Shown here: piece by piece, positions 1 through 9,014 of the stretch | Layout of the letters: each line of letters starts with the position of its first letter | How positions within the stretch are numbered: the stretch's first letter is position 1 | Translations under genes and position numbers: made by a program | The notes under the pieces: model-generated | The model's database searches: none | Told to the model about the DNA's origin: nothing | The model's input: the letters and a program-made list of their open reading frames with translations, nothing else | Source of the DNA: Candidatus Krumholzibacteriota bacterium | GTDB lineage: Bacteria > Krumholzibacteriota > Krumholzibacteriia > Krumholzibacteriales > Krumholzibacteriaceae | Assembly (NCBI GenBank): GCA_016933255.1 | Contig: JAFGBF010000029.1 | Span: forward strand, 41,294 to 105,293 | DNA length: 64,000 nucleotides | Reading direction: 5' to 3'

Positions 1-131
1 AATTCGATCGTTTTCCCCGGCTTCGTTTCGAACTCTCTCTCTATCTTCCTGTCCTTTTCTGCCATTGCGCCTTCCGGCAGAACCGCTCCTGCCAGAAAGA
101 CGAGCACTGTCAGCAATGATGTTTTTTTCAA
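1..131 (-). CDS. N-terminus of an exported protein (partial, runs off window)
   Basis: Absent from the ORF track because it is cut by the window edge. Reading the minus strand from TTG at 131 gives a clear signal peptide: two lysines, a hydrophobic core (LLTVLVFLAGAVL) and an AMA cleavage-like site, then a charged segment ending KPGKTIEF. An AGAGGAG-type ribosome site lies just before the TTG. Only 43 residues are visible. The pattern of a signal peptide followed by F...PGK.IE loosely recalls DUF4097-type exported proteins, but that is a guess. It is transcribed divergently from nadE. Confidence 0.6.
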   Translation of the reverse strand, partial: MKKTSLLTVLVFLAGAVLPEGAMAEKDRKIEREFETKPGKTIE

Positions 132-242
132 GATCTTTCTCCTCTCGGAACCTTTTTTCCAGACTCTACATTGAATACGATTGTGCATACAGATTGTTTC
201 AGTTATCCTCTATGCGGGTTCGAAACAAAAAGGATCGCTGCG

Positions 243-2015
243 ATGGCAAAGAGAAGCAGGAAGGTCAGAATCGCGCTCGCGCAGGTCAATCCGACTGTCG
301 GCGACCTGGCCGGAAATGCCAGTCTGGCAAGAAAAGCAATACTCGAAGCGAAAAAAGCTGGGGCCCGTATAATTGCCTTCCCTGAGCTGTTCCTCTGCGG
401 CTATCCCGCGGAAGACCTTCTTCTCAAGCCAGGATTTCTCGATGAATGCGAAAAGGAACTTGAAAAGCTTGCCGCTCACGCGCGCGCTATTGCGGTGATC
501 ATAGGTGCTCCGGAAGCCTCTCACGCCCCCGGCCGGCCGCTTCACAATACAGCATCGATCCTCTACAGGGGTAAGATCGCGGGGCGCTACAGAAAGATCA
601 ATCTCCCCAATTACGGGGTCTTCGATGAAAAAAGATATTTTACAGCCGGCAAACTGCCTCTCGTCATCAATTTCGGGGATATACCGATCGGGATAAGTAT
701 ATGCGAAGATCTCTGGGTCGATGACGGCCCCACGGGGATCCAGAGCAGCGTCGGCGGGGCCGAGATCATAATCAACATATCAGCTTCGCCGTATCACAGG
801 CGAAAGGGCCGTGACAGGGAAAACCTGATGCGCAGGAGAGCACGGGAAAATAACACGTGGCTTTGCTATCTGAACCTTCTGGGAGGACAGGACGAACTTG
901 TCTTTGACGGCAGCAGCGTCGTGATAGATCCCTCCGGTAAGACTGCCGTGAGGGGCGCTCCGTTCAGAGAAGATCTGATAATAGCCGATATAATGCTCGG
1001 CAGCAGAATCCCCGGCAAAGGGATTAAGAGCCCGGTCCCTGAACCTTCAAAAAGACGCGCCCCCTCCGGCGGATTCATAGAAACGATCGATCTTCCCGAT
1101 CTTCCCGCTGGAAAAGATATCCGTCTTCCCGCAAGAAAAAGAATCGATCATCTCGGCCCGAATGAGGAGATATATGAGGCGCTCGTTATGGGAACCCGCG
1201 ATTACGTGGACAAAAACGGATTCGAACGCGTCATCATAGGATTGAGCGGCGGCATTGACTCTGCTCTGACAGCGGCCGTAGCCGTCGACGCCCTGGGACC
1301 GGACCGCGTCTCCGGAGTGACTATGCCTTCAGGGTACACATCATCTTCGACACTTAAAGACGCATATCGCCTCGCGGAAAACCTCGGTATCAGGATACTG
1401 GAGCTTCCTGTCGGCAGCCTTTACGATGCCTATCGAGATCTGCTGGCAGATATCATCCCGAAAGGTCCGGTCGGGATCACCGAGGAAAATCTCCAGGCGA
1501 GAGTCAGGGGAAATCTTCTGATGGCCCTGTCCAACAGATTCGGCCACCTCGTCCTGACGACAGGCAACAAAAGCGAGATCGCAGTCGGATACTGCACACT
1601 CTACGGCGATATGGCCGGAGGGTTCGGCGTATTGAAAGATGTGCCCAAGACCCTGGTCTTCTCTCTAAGCAGATATCTGAACCGCAGGGCAGGCAGAGCG
1701 GTGATCCCATCGTCGACGATCAGGAGAAAACCGTCGGCTGAACTGCGCCCCGGCCAGTTGGACGAGGATTCACTCCCGCCATATCCCGTCCTCGACAAAA
1801 TAATAGAGATGTATGTGGAAAAGGATATGTCCCTCTCAAGTATCGTCGCGAAGGGGCTTGATAAGGGATTAGTCGAAAAAATGATCCGGCTGATCGACAG
1901 GAACGAATACAAGCGGCGCCAGGCGCCGCCGGGGGTAAAGATCACTCCGAAAGCATTCGGAAGAGACCGCCGGCTTCCTATCACGAGCCGGTACAGGCAG
2001 TCAGGGAAGACCTGA
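243..2015 (+). CDS. nadE: NAD+ synthetase, glutamine-hydrolysing
   Basis: Makes NAD+ from deamido-NAD+ and ATP, using glutamine as nitrogen donor, in the cytoplasm. The 590-residue protein has the two expected domains. The N-terminal nitrilase-type glutaminase shows the Glu (FPELFLCGYP), Lys (YRKINLPNYG) and Cys (GISICEDLW) motifs. The C-terminal synthetase shows the ATP-pyrophosphatase loop GLSGGIDSA. I place the start at the ATG at 243, which has AAGGA eight bases upstream, not at the track start at 171, which adds an unconserved leader. It is followed by oadG after about 60 bases and may share its transcript. A nadA gene lies at the other end of the window. Confidence 0.95.
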   Translation: MAKRSRKVRIALAQVNPTVGDLAGNASLARKAILEAKKAGARIIAFPELFLCGYPAEDLLLKPGFLDECEKELEKLAAHARAIAVIIGAPEASHAPGRPLHNTASILYRGKIAGRYRKINLPNYGVFDEKRYFTAGKLPLVINFGDIPIGISICEDLWVDDGPTGIQSSVGGAEIIINISASPYHRRKGRDRENLMRRRARENNTWLCYLNLLGGQDELVFDGSSVVIDPSGKTAVRGAPFREDLIIADIMLGSRIPGKGIKSPVPEPSKRRAPSGGFIETIDLPDLPAGKDIRLPARKRIDHLGPNEEIYEALVMGTRDYVDKNGFERVIIGLSGGIDSALTAAVAVDALGPDRVSGVTMPSGYTSSSTLKDAYRLAENLGIRILELPVGSLYDAYRDLLADIIPKGPVGITEENLQARVRGNLLMALSNRFGHLVLTTGNKSEIAVGYCTLYGDMAGGFGVLKDVPKTLVFSLSRYLNRRAGRAVIPSSTIRRKPSAELRPGQLDEDSLPPYPVLDKIIEMYVEKDMSLSSIVAKGLDKGLVEKMIRLIDRNEYKRRQAPPGVKITPKAFGRDRRLPITSRYRQSGKT

Positions 2016-2077
2016 CCGGTTCGACAGAAAGGCTGGCAGCGGGAAGGCTCCGGATCTCTCGCACGGAAGGAAAGACG

Positions 2078-2320
2078 ATGCTGACCGAAGGACTCGGATT
2101 AATGGCCGCCGGAATGGGAATGGTCTTCTCGTTCCTGACTCTGCTCGTACTTGTGATGATGGCGTCGGCCAGGATCTTTAAACATTTCCCGGGCCCGGCC
2201 GACAGCCCTCCGCCAGGCGGCATCTCCGTTAAAAAAGAAGGCCGCGGATCAAAAAAGAATCTGGCCGAGGTCGCAATAGCCATAGCTGTTGCCAGAGCCA
2301 GGCGTGAAAGACGGGAGTAA
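2078..2320 (+). CDS. oadG: Oxaloacetate decarboxylase (Na+ pump) gamma subunit
   Basis: Small membrane anchor of the sodium-pumping decarboxylase, which ties the biotin-carrying alpha subunit to the beta channel. The 80-residue protein has one N-terminal transmembrane helix with the family pattern GMGMVFSFLTLLVLVMM. A proline-rich linker and a basic, Ala-rich tail (EVAIAIAVARARRERRE) follow, as is usual for OadG. Start ATG at 2078 has AAGGAAAG upstream. It lies directly before oadA and oadB in the order G-A-B. The family is weakly conserved, so the call rests on length, topology and context. Confidence 0.85.
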   Translation: MLTEGLGLMAAGMGMVFSFLTLLVLVMMASARIFKHFPGPADSPPPGGISVKKEGRGSKKNLAEVAIAIAVARARRERRE

Positions 2321-2330
2321 ACATCCGGCG

Positions 2331-4136
2331 ATGTCAAAAAAAGTCATAAAATTCATGAACACGGCTTTTCGCGACGGATTTCAGTCGGTCTACGGAGCCA
2401 GAGTCTTCACAGATGATTTTATCCCCGCCGTAGAAGCTGCCGCTAATGCGGGGATCAGATATTTTGAAGCTGGCGGCGGCGCCCGTTTCCAGTCATTGTA
2501 TTTCTACAGCAACGAAGATGCCTTTGAGATGATGGACCGTTTTCGCGCTGCGGCAGGTCCTGATTCCAACCTTCAGACACTCGCGAGGGGGATCAATGTC
2601 GTCGGGCTGGAATCACAGCCGCGCGATATCATAAGGCTTCACGCCGGTCTCTTCGCGAAACACGGGATCACTACTATCCGGAACTTCGATGCGCTCAATG
2701 ATATCGACAATCTCACGTACAGCGGGAAATGCATAGTCGACGCAGGCCTGAAGCACCAGGTGACGGTCACGATGATGGGGCTGCCTCCAGGTTGCTCGGG
2801 GGCGCATAACGCGGATTTCTACGAAATGATCCTCAAGCGTATTCTCGGCGCCGAGATACCTTTTCATTCAGTCTGTTTCAAGGATGCCTCGGGAACATCG
2901 ACACCGTCGACGATATTTGAAACGATAAAAAGGGCAAGAAAGCTCATTCCGGCCGATATACCTGTTCAGTTCCATACACACGAGACTGCCGGCATCAGTA
3001 TAATCGGATACAAAGCGGCGATCGAAGCGGGCGCCGGGATCATAGACCTCTCGATGGCGCCATGCTCGGGAGGCACCTGCCAGCCTGATATCGCCACTAT
3101 GTGGCACGCCCTCCGCGGAACCGATTATACTCTGGACGTGGATATTGACAGGGTCCTGGTGGCGGAGGAGGTCTTCAAGGACTGTATGAAAGATTATTTC
3201 ATGCCTCCCGAAGCAAAAGCGGTAGAACCTCTTATCCCGTGGTCCCCTATGCCCGGGGGCGCGCTTACGGCAAATACGCAGATGATGCGGGACAATGATA
3301 TCATGGACAGATTCCCGGAAGTCGTCTCTGCCCTGGGAGAAGTAGTCCGGCTGGGCGGTTACGGGACCTCCGTCACTCCTGTGAGCCAATTCTATTTCCA
3401 GCAGGCTTACAACAACGTGATCTTCGGCAAGTGGAAGAAGATAGCCGAAGGATACGGAAAGATGGTCCTCGGATATTTCGGAAAGACTCCAATAGCTCCC
3501 GATCCTCAAATTATAGCGGTCTCATCAGAGCAGCTGGGACTCGAACCGACAACAAGAGACCCCCTTGACATACTCGAAGAGGACCCCGGAAAAGGGGTCG
3601 CCCCTTCGACCAGAAAGCTGGAAGAAAACGGATTGCCTGTCACGGAGGAGAATATATTCATCGCTGCCGCCTGCGGAGATAAAGGAATCAACTATCTGCT
3701 CGGCAATTCGACTATCGGGGTGCGGAAGAACATGGCCGCCAAAGGCGGACCTGAAAAGATCCAGCGGCCCGGCGGGTATACCGTCACAGTAGGCCATAAC
3801 AGATATGCCGTGAGACTGGACGGCAGCAAGGCTTTTGTGAACGGCAGGGAATACGAAATAAAGATCGCTGACGGGATGGAAGATATAAAAGAGATCGAGC
3901 CTGCCTCCGCGCAGGTGAAAACAGCCGTGAGCGCTCCGATGCCGGGTACGATAATCCGTGTCCTGGTCACAGAAGGCGCGGAAGTCACGTCGGGGACTCC
4001 TCTTCTTGTGCAGGAAGCGATGAAGATGGAAACGGTAGTAAGGGCTCCTGTGGATGGGACAGTTACGGGAATATCGGTTGCCGCAGGAGACCAGACTAAG
4101 ACAGACCAGGTGCTGTTATATATATCCCTTCCGTAA
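2331..4136 (+). CDS. oadA: Oxaloacetate decarboxylase alpha subunit (carboxyltransferase plus biotinyl domain)
   Basis: Moves the carboxyl group of oxaloacetate to biotin, giving pyruvate. The 601-residue protein begins with a carboxyltransferase TIM barrel ([12 protein letters not shown] near residue 10, metal-binding HTHETAG, then the [11 protein letters not shown] segment) and ends in a biotinyl domain with the attachment lysine in EAMKMET. The ATG at 2331 is preferred to the TTG at 2289 in the track, which would overlap oadG. The first motif is somewhat divergent from classic OadA, so a related acceptor such as a pyruvate-carboxylase-B-type reaction is possible. Flanking gamma and beta subunits favour the sodium pump. 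Confidence 0.9.
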   Translation: MSKKVIKFMNTAFRDGFQSVYGARVFTDDFIPAVEAAANAGIRYFEAGGGARFQSLYFYSNEDAFEMMDRFRAAAGPDSNLQTLARGINVVGLESQPRDIIRLHAGLFAKHGITTIRNFDALNDIDNLTYSGKCIVDAGLKHQVTVTMMGLPPGCSGAHNADFYEMILKRILGAEIPFHSVCFKDASGTSTPSTIFETIKRARKLIPADIPVQFHTHETAGISIIGYKAAIEAGAGIIDLSMAPCSGGTCQPDIATMWHALRGTDYTLDVDIDRVLVAEEVFKDCMKDYFMPPEAKAVEPLIPWSPMPGGALTANTQMMRDNDIMDRFPEVVSALGEVVRLGGYGTSVTPVSQFYFQQAYNNVIFGKWKKIAEGYGKMVLGYFGKTPIAPDPQIIAVSSEQLGLEPTTRDPLDILEEDPGKGVAPSTRKLEENGLPVTEENIFIAAACGDKGINYLLGNSTIGVRKNMAAKGGPEKIQRPGGYTVTVGHNRYAVRLDGSKAFVNGREYEIKIADGMEDIKEIEPASAQVKTAVSAPMPGTIIRVLVTEGAEVTSGTPLLVQEAMKMETVVRAPVDGTVTGISVAAGDQTKTDQVLLYISLP

Positions 4137-4152
4137 AGAGGAGTATGATCCA

Positions 4153-5529
4153 GTGCCCCGGGAAAGCCTGATAAACATGGAATCTGCTGGAAAAAGATCA
4201 TTGAGGCAGAGATGCCTGGTTCTTGTCATTCTGATTATGATCTCATCCGTTCTTCTTTCTTTTTCTTCCGTCTGTTCGCAGGAAGAGCCGGCCTCCGGGG
4301 AAAAGAAGGAAGAATCAGGGGAGACTTCGATCGGCGACAAGATAAAAGAGCTGTGGAAATCGACCGGCATCTATTCCTTCCTGACCGACAACGCTTCCAG
4401 CCCGACCGATGATGAGGGAAGAAGTCCGGTAGAACTTCCGCCCGGACTCGGACAGCTTCTTATGATCGCGCTGAGCACCGGCCTGATATATCTTGCCATC
4501 CACAACAAATATGAGCCGCTTCTGCTCCTTCCGATAGGTTTCGGCGGGATCCTGGCCAACATTCCCCTTGCCGCCATCGCGGGGCCGGAAGGGTTTCTCG
4601 GGATGCTCTATACTATCGGCCTGCAGACAGGACTCTTTCCTCTTCTTATCTTCATGGGCGTTGGAGCCATGACCGACTTCGGCCCGCTTATCGCCCATCC
4701 GAAGACGGCCCTTCTCGGCGCCGCCGCCCAATTCGGGATCTTTACGACGCTGATCGGAGCACTGTGGCTCTCCCGGGTAGCGGACGGAATAAACTTCTCT
4801 CTTCAGGACGCCGCGGCGATCGGGATCATAGGAGGGGCAGACGGGCCGACTGCGATCTTCCTTGCGGGAAAACTCTCCCCTGACCTTCTTGGCGCGATCG
4901 CGGTCGCTGCCTATTCCTATATGGCTCTTGTTCCGATCATTCAGCCCCCTATAATGAGACTGCTGACTACAAAGAAGGAACGGATGATCGAGATGAAGCA
5001 GCTCCGGAAGGTAACCGCTGTTGAAAAGATCATTTTTCCTCTCATGTCGCTGGGATTATGTATTTTGCTTATCCCCGCTGCGACACCTCTTATCGGAATG
5101 CTGATGTTCGGCAACCTTCTGAGGGAATCCGGCGTCGTGGAGAGATTGTCCAAGACCGCGGCAGGTGAACTGATCAACACGATAACAATACTGCTGGGAC
5201 TTTCCGTAGGCTCGAAACTTGCCGCCGATAAATTCCTGCACCCTGAGACTCTTGGCATACTCGGACTGGGCATGATAGCCTTTGCCATAGGTACAGCGGC
5301 GGGGATCATACTTGCCAAGTTGATGAACATCGTAAGCAGGGACAAAATAAATCCCCTCATCGGGGCGGCGGGCGTATCGGCCGTTCCGATGGCAGCCCGG
5401 GTAGTTACAGATATCGGGCTGAAAGCCAACCCCGGCAACTTTCTCCTTATGCACGCGATGGGGCCCAATGTCGCCGGCGTCATCGGCTCTGCCGTTGCGG
5501 CAGGCGTTCTTCTTTCACTCTGTCAATAG
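4153..5529 (+). CDS. oadB: Oxaloacetate decarboxylase beta subunit, Na+-translocating
   Basis: Integral membrane subunit that decarboxylates carboxybiotin and exports sodium. The protein has many hydrophobic helices and the conserved segment [20 protein letters not shown], typical of OadB/MmdB/GcdB. It ends with the conserved [13 protein letters not shown] and [12 protein letters not shown] segments. The track start at 4054 overlaps oadA by 80 bases. A GTG at 4153 is preceded by AGAGGAG with nine-base spacing and gives 458 residues, so I use it; ATG 4177 is the alternative. An extra N-terminal hydrophobic segment and a charged linker come before the conserved core. It ends seven bases before the converging OsmC gene. 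Confidence 0.93.
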   Translation: MPRESLINMESAGKRSLRQRCLVLVILIMISSVLLSFSSVCSQEEPASGEKKEESGETSIGDKIKELWKSTGIYSFLTDNASSPTDDEGRSPVELPPGLGQLLMIALSTGLIYLAIHNKYEPLLLLPIGFGGILANIPLAAIAGPEGFLGMLYTIGLQTGLFPLLIFMGVGAMTDFGPLIAHPKTALLGAAAQFGIFTTLIGALWLSRVADGINFSLQDAAAIGIIGGADGPTAIFLAGKLSPDLLGAIAVAAYSYMALVPIIQPPIMRLLTTKKERMIEMKQLRKVTAVEKIIFPLMSLGLCILLIPAATPLIGMLMFGNLLRESGVVERLSKTAAGELINTITILLGLSVGSKLAADKFLHPETLGILGLGMIAFAIGTAAGIILAKLMNIVSRDKINPLIGAAGVSAVPMAARVVTDIGLKANPGNFLLMHAMGPNVAGVIGSAVAAGVLLSLCQ

Positions 5530-5535
5530 GACAGC

Positions 5536-5955
5536 TCACTCGGTGATCCTGATCTCCGAACTGATCTCTATCGCCTTTTTGTACAGCGCGCTCACTCCGC
5601 AGTACCGTTCTTCTGAAAGGCTGACTGCCTTTTCGAGCTTGTCGAGCGGAAGATCTTTTCCTTTAAATTGATATATCACATGCATCGTATGATAATATTT
5701 CGGGAGTTCATCGGTAAGTTCTCCTTCGACGATTACATGGAAACCTTCGATTTCGACCCTCATCTTTTTCAATATGGACACTACATCCATCCCCGTGCAT
5801 CCGGCCAGCGCGACAAGCATGAACTGTTTCGGCCTCGGCCCCCTGTCCTCCCCGCCCGATTCGCCCGCAGCATCAAGGATGATCTTGTGCCCGTCAAGGG
5901 TCGTACTGAACGACATTCTGTCGTTCCACTCAAGGTCGACTGTCGATTTTGCCAT
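5536..5955 (-). CDS. OsmC/YhfA-family protein
   Basis: A 139-residue cytoplasmic protein of the OsmC/Ohr superfamily of thiol-dependent peroxide reductases. The two family cysteines are visible, one in LVALAGCTGMDVV and one in SEERYCGVSALY. The sequence around them matches the YhfA-like branch more than Ohr, and the substrate of that branch is not settled. It is a single gene converging on oadB with almost no gap. No terminator is evident between the two. Confidence 0.88.
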   Translation of the reverse strand: MAKSTVDLEWNDRMSFSTTLDGHKIILDAAGESGGEDRGPRPKQFMLVALAGCTGMDVVSILKKMRVEIEGFHVIVEGELTDELPKYYHTMHVIYQFKGKDLPLDKLEKAVSLSEERYCGVSALYKKAIEISSEIRITE

Positions 5956-6210
5956 TATTCATACTCCTTTTTATAATCTCTTATTCTCTGACGATCAGAT
6001 ATCGCCGCGGATCGAAGAACTGGACAGGTCCGTGACGGGCTATCACCCGGTCTGTACGATACTCCGCCTGAATACCGATGTCCAGAAGACAGTGATGCCG
6101 TCTTCCCCGGCTCCTTTTTGTGATTGTGCCAGATCACCGAATCATTTAGTTTCCAGAATGAAAAGGCGTATAAAGCCGAGTACCGGATCATTTCAGGGGT
6201 ATTAAGAGAT

Positions 6211-7245
6211 ATGAAGAATGTCAGGCCGAAAATCGTAATAAGCAAATGTCTCGGATTCGACCGCTGCCGTTATGACGGAACGGATGTGCCGGTTCCTTTC
6301 CTTGGGCGGATGAAAAAATATATCGATTTCATTCCGGTCTGTCCGGAGGTAGAGATCGGCCTTGGGATCCCGCGCGATCCTATTCTTGCGGTCGGAACGA
6401 GAGGATCAAAAAGGCTTATCCAGCCATCGACAGGAAGGGATCTGACAAAAGATATCACGGAGTTTTCCGACAGGTTCCTTTCTTCGCTTGATCAGGCAGA
6501 TGGTTTCATATTGAAGGACAGGTCGCCTTCATGCGGTCTGAGAGGGGTCAAGGTCTTTCGATCACCCGAAGCGATATCTCATTCCGGAAAAGGACCGGGG
6601 TTTTTCGGATCCGCTGTTTTGTCACGGTTTAAACACCTCGCAATAGAGGACGAGAACCGGCTGGATGACCTGAGATTCAGAGAGCATTTTCTGACAAAAC
6701 TTTTCACCCTGGCCCGTTTTCGCGAGGCGGCATCAGAGCGCGGGATATCCGGGATCGCCGGGTTTCATTCGGAAAACGTGCTGCTGTTGTCAGCATACAG
6801 CCAAAAAGGACTGCGTGCGCTTGGAAGGATACTCGCGAACCCTGGGGAAAAGCCGGAGGCTGAAGTAGCTTCCCTGTACGCGGAGCAGCTATATTCCGCG
6901 CTGAAAAGGCCCCCAAGATTTGCGTCAAACATAGATCTTCTGCTTCAGGCCATTGGAAATTTTTCCTATCTGCTTTCGCACGGGGAAAAGGGATATTTCC
7001 TGGAAACTATCGAAAGATACAGAGACAGGAAGATCCCGCTCAGCTCTCTGCTTCTTTTGGTTCGCGTCTGGATCGACAGGTTCAGGACCAAAGAGCTTAT
7101 GGAACAGAGCTATTTTTCACCCTACCCTGACGGGCTGCTCAATATAACCGACTCCGCCTCCGGCAGGGAGTGCATGGAGTCGAATACCAGAGGACCGTCT
7201 ATTCAAAAAGCGGCCATTCCGGATCCCGAGACCAGCGAATCATGA
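6211..7245 (+). CDS. DUF523 and DUF1722 (YbgA-type) protein
   Basis: A 344-residue two-domain protein. Residues 1-150 match DUF523, with the early Cys motif SKCLGFDRCRYDG, then VCPEVEIGLGIPR and DRSPSCGLRGVKV. The rest matches DUF1722, as in E. coli YbgA. The molecular function is not established; DUF523 cysteines suggest metal binding. I start at ATG 6211, because the track's upstream extension has no family match. The C-terminal 30 residues look unconserved. Its nearest neighbour is a PadR operon with its own promoter, so it is probably monocistronic. Confidence 0.88.
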   Translation: MKNVRPKIVISKCLGFDRCRYDGTDVPVPFLGRMKKYIDFIPVCPEVEIGLGIPRDPILAVGTRGSKRLIQPSTGRDLTKDITEFSDRFLSSLDQADGFILKDRSPSCGLRGVKVFRSPEAISHSGKGPGFFGSAVLSRFKHLAIEDENRLDDLRFREHFLTKLFTLARFREAASERGISGIAGFHSENVLLLSAYSQKGLRALGRILANPGEKPEAEVASLYAEQLYSALKRPPRFASNIDLLLQAIGNFSYLLSHGEKGYFLETIERYRDRKIPLSSLLLLVRVWIDRFRTKELMEQSYFSPYPDGLLNITDSASGRECMESNTRGPSIQKAAIPDPETSES

Positions 7246-7301
7246 ATCCCGCGCGACATCACGCAATCAGCCGCGGGATCTGCAGGATCTGCTTTTTTTG
7301 A

Positions 7302-7330
7302 TTGACATAAAACAGACCGCGGCGTATTAT
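7302..7330 (+). promoter_or_regulatory. Sigma-70-type promoter of the padR operon
   Basis: TTGACA at 7302-7307 and TATTAT at 7325-7330 are separated by 17 bases, an almost ideal housekeeping promoter about 80 bases upstream of the padR start. Confidence 0.75.
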
Positions 7331-7350
7331 ATAGATGGTCGATATATAGA
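7328..7350 (+). promoter_or_regulatory. Candidate PadR operator (direct repeat)
   Basis: The octamer TATATAGA occurs at 7328-7335 and again at 7343-7350. The first copy overlaps the -10 box and the second lies at the expected transcription start. PadR regulators usually repress their own operon from AT-rich sites here, so this is the natural candidate for autoregulation. Confidence 0.45.
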
Positions 7351-7409
7351 GAACAAACATATAAGGCCTGTCGTCTGACAGGCTGCAACCCGGCCCTGGG
7401 GCGCTTGCG

Positions 7410-7754
7410 ATGAAAAAGACAGATATTGAAACACAGAACCTTACAAAACATTGCAACGAAGACCTGATACTTGCGGTACTTCAGGATGGCGACAAGCACG
7501 GGTACCAGCTGGCTCTGGAAATAGAAGAAAAAAGCGGCCATTACTTCAGGTTTAATCACGGGACCCTCTATCCGATCCTTCACAAGCTGGAAAAAGACGG
7601 AAAAATCAAAGGATCCTGGCTCAAGGATGACAGCAAGAGAAAAAGAAAACAGTACTCATTGACTGCTAAAGGCAGAAAATATCTGGAGCGGCAGGTGGCC
7701 GCCTGGAAAGAATTCTTCGATCGGTTCATCGGCATTATGGAGGAGATCGAATAA
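7410..7754 (+). CDS. PadR-family transcriptional regulator
   Basis: A 114-residue winged-helix repressor of the small PadR-s2 type. The family core is clear: DLILAVLQDGDKHGYQLALEI, then a wing with NHGTLYPILHKLEKDGKI and the YSLTAKGRKYLE segment. It would act as a dimer on its own promoter. It overlaps the next gene by one base (TAATG), so the two are translationally coupled. The inducer is unknown. PadR genes are often followed by a membrane protein with an N-terminal helical HAAS/permease-prefix domain, as seen here. Confidence 0.92.
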   Translation: MKKTDIETQNLTKHCNEDLILAVLQDGDKHGYQLALEIEEKSGHYFRFNHGTLYPILHKLEKDGKIKGSWLKDDSKRKRKQYSLTAKGRKYLERQVAAWKEFFDRFIGIMEEIE

Positions 7755-8494
7755 TGAAAAGATTCCGAAGAGTCCTTAAAGAGATCAATCGGAAACTGGA
7801 TCTTCCTCAGCAGGAAAAATCCAGGATCCTGCTCGAAATCGGATCGGATCTGGAAGATATGTACCAGCTGTACCTTGCGCAGGGGTACACCGATCAGGAA
7901 GCAATCGAGAGGGCCGAAGAAAAATTTGATATTTCAGACGACGCGCTCGAAGAACTGGTCCGGATCCATCAGACTATTTTCGCCCGACTGCTCAGCCGTC
8001 TGTCCGAGCAGGCCCAATCCCGATGGGAAAAGGCGCTGATGGTCACGATCCTTCTTTTAATCGCCCTGCTTTCCGGCCAGCATCTCTTTTCAACCGGGTT
8101 TTTCGGGCGGACAGGATCATTCATCTGGCCTCTGGCCGCGATCTCTATTATCGCCGGGATGTTGACGATAAGGCATACGTATATGATCTATCTGAAAAAA
8201 GATCACAGGACGGGAAGGCTGCGCGGGGGATTAATATGGTTTCCCGCTCTAGGCATCGGATCCCTGATGGCCGGGATTTTCGGGTCATCAGTCGAAACGA
8301 TGCGGATGGTAAGGGCAGTCGCCGCAGATCTGGATACTACGCATCTTAAAATCGTCCAGTGCGCGATAAAAGGCTCGTCGATGATGATTTTAAGCCTGCT
8401 TGTCGCCATCGCTTCCAGCCTGATCTGGTTCATCCTTGTAAACAAGGTCAAACAGATCGAGCTGGCCGAAACGGAATGGCTGAATGAGATCTAA
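7754..8494 (+). CDS. HAAS-type N-terminal domain membrane protein with MotA/ExbB-like C-terminus
   Basis: A 246-residue membrane protein. Residues 1-60 form a charged helical domain (LPQQEKSRILLEIGSDLEDMY) of the kind found behind PadR regulators. Four hydrophobic segments follow at roughly 95-115, 122-140, 160-178 and 208-232. The last pair (LMAGIFGSSVETMRMV, and the helix ending WFILVNKV) resembles the pore helices of MotA/TolQ/ExbB proteins and the next gene, whose tail ends WFILLNRY. I infer that the two proteins are partly paralogous and form one complex. The function is unknown. Confidence 0.65.
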   Translation: MKRFRRVLKEINRKLDLPQQEKSRILLEIGSDLEDMYQLYLAQGYTDQEAIERAEEKFDISDDALEELVRIHQTIFARLLSRLSEQAQSRWEKALMVTILLLIALLSGQHLFSTGFFGRTGSFIWPLAAISIIAGMLTIRHTYMIYLKKDHRTGRLRGGLIWFPALGIGSLMAGIFGSSVETMRMVRAVAADLDTTHLKIVQCAIKGSSMMILSLLVAIASSLIWFILVNKVKQIELAETEWLNEI

Positions 8495-8518
8495 GCAGAA
8501 AATGAAAAAGGAGATATC

Positions 8519-8905
8519 ATGAAATACTTTATTACTTCGATGGGAACATGGGCTCTGCCCCTCTTTATTATCACTGCCGCCATTCTTGTATTGTCGGTTA
8601 AAAAGGTCATCGACCTGTACTTCCGTAAGGACCTTACGGCCGGAGAGATGGCCCGCGGGCTGCACGCAATACTATTCTGGGGATCGATTACTGCCGTCGT
8701 CGGACTTCTCGGGCAACTTTCCGGAATGTATAAATCGATGCAGGTCATTTCGAGGGCCGCGGCGATCTCGCCGGCGCTCATAGCCGCCGGATTCGGGGAA
8801 TCCCTGACGACGACGATCTTCGGCCTGCAGGTCCTGATCGGAGCCGGAATCATCTGGTTTATTCTGCTTAACAGGTACAACAGGCTTCAGCAGGGATTGA
8901 AATAG
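8519..8905 (+). CDS. MotA/TolQ/ExbB-like small membrane protein
   Basis: A 128-residue protein with three hydrophobic segments. The middle one, ITAVVGLLGQLSGMYKSM, has the Gly-rich pattern of MotA/TolQ/ExbB proton-channel helices. The third (TTTIFGLQVLIGAGIIWFIL) matches the following pore helix with its Thr start. The large cytoplasmic domain of MotA is missing. A good AAGGAG site precedes the ATG, and the gene follows its partner by 24 bases. No MotB, TolR or ExbD partner lies nearby, so what it energises is unclear. Confidence 0.65.
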   Translation: MKYFITSMGTWALPLFIITAAILVLSVKKVIDLYFRKDLTAGEMARGLHAILFWGSITAVVGLLGQLSGMYKSMQVISRAAAISPALIAAGFGESLTTTIFGLQVLIGAGIIWFILLNRYNRLQQGLK

Positions 8906-8941
8906 GCCCGATTCGAGCAGCATCAAGCTCTTGCAGGAAAA

Positions 8942-8978
8942 TTTTCAGCCGCTGCCCGTTCAGGGCGGCGGCTGAAAA
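8942..8978. terminator. Bidirectional hairpin terminator
   Basis: TTTTCAGCCGC and GCGGCTGAAAA are exact inverted repeats, extended by TGCCC/GGGCG with one wobble around a short loop. The T- and A-runs on the two sides let it serve both the padR operon and the converging lipoprotein gene. Confidence 0.75.
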
Positions 8979-9014
8979 GCTAATCACGGAAAGACCGTAT
9001 CCAGGACGGAGGGT

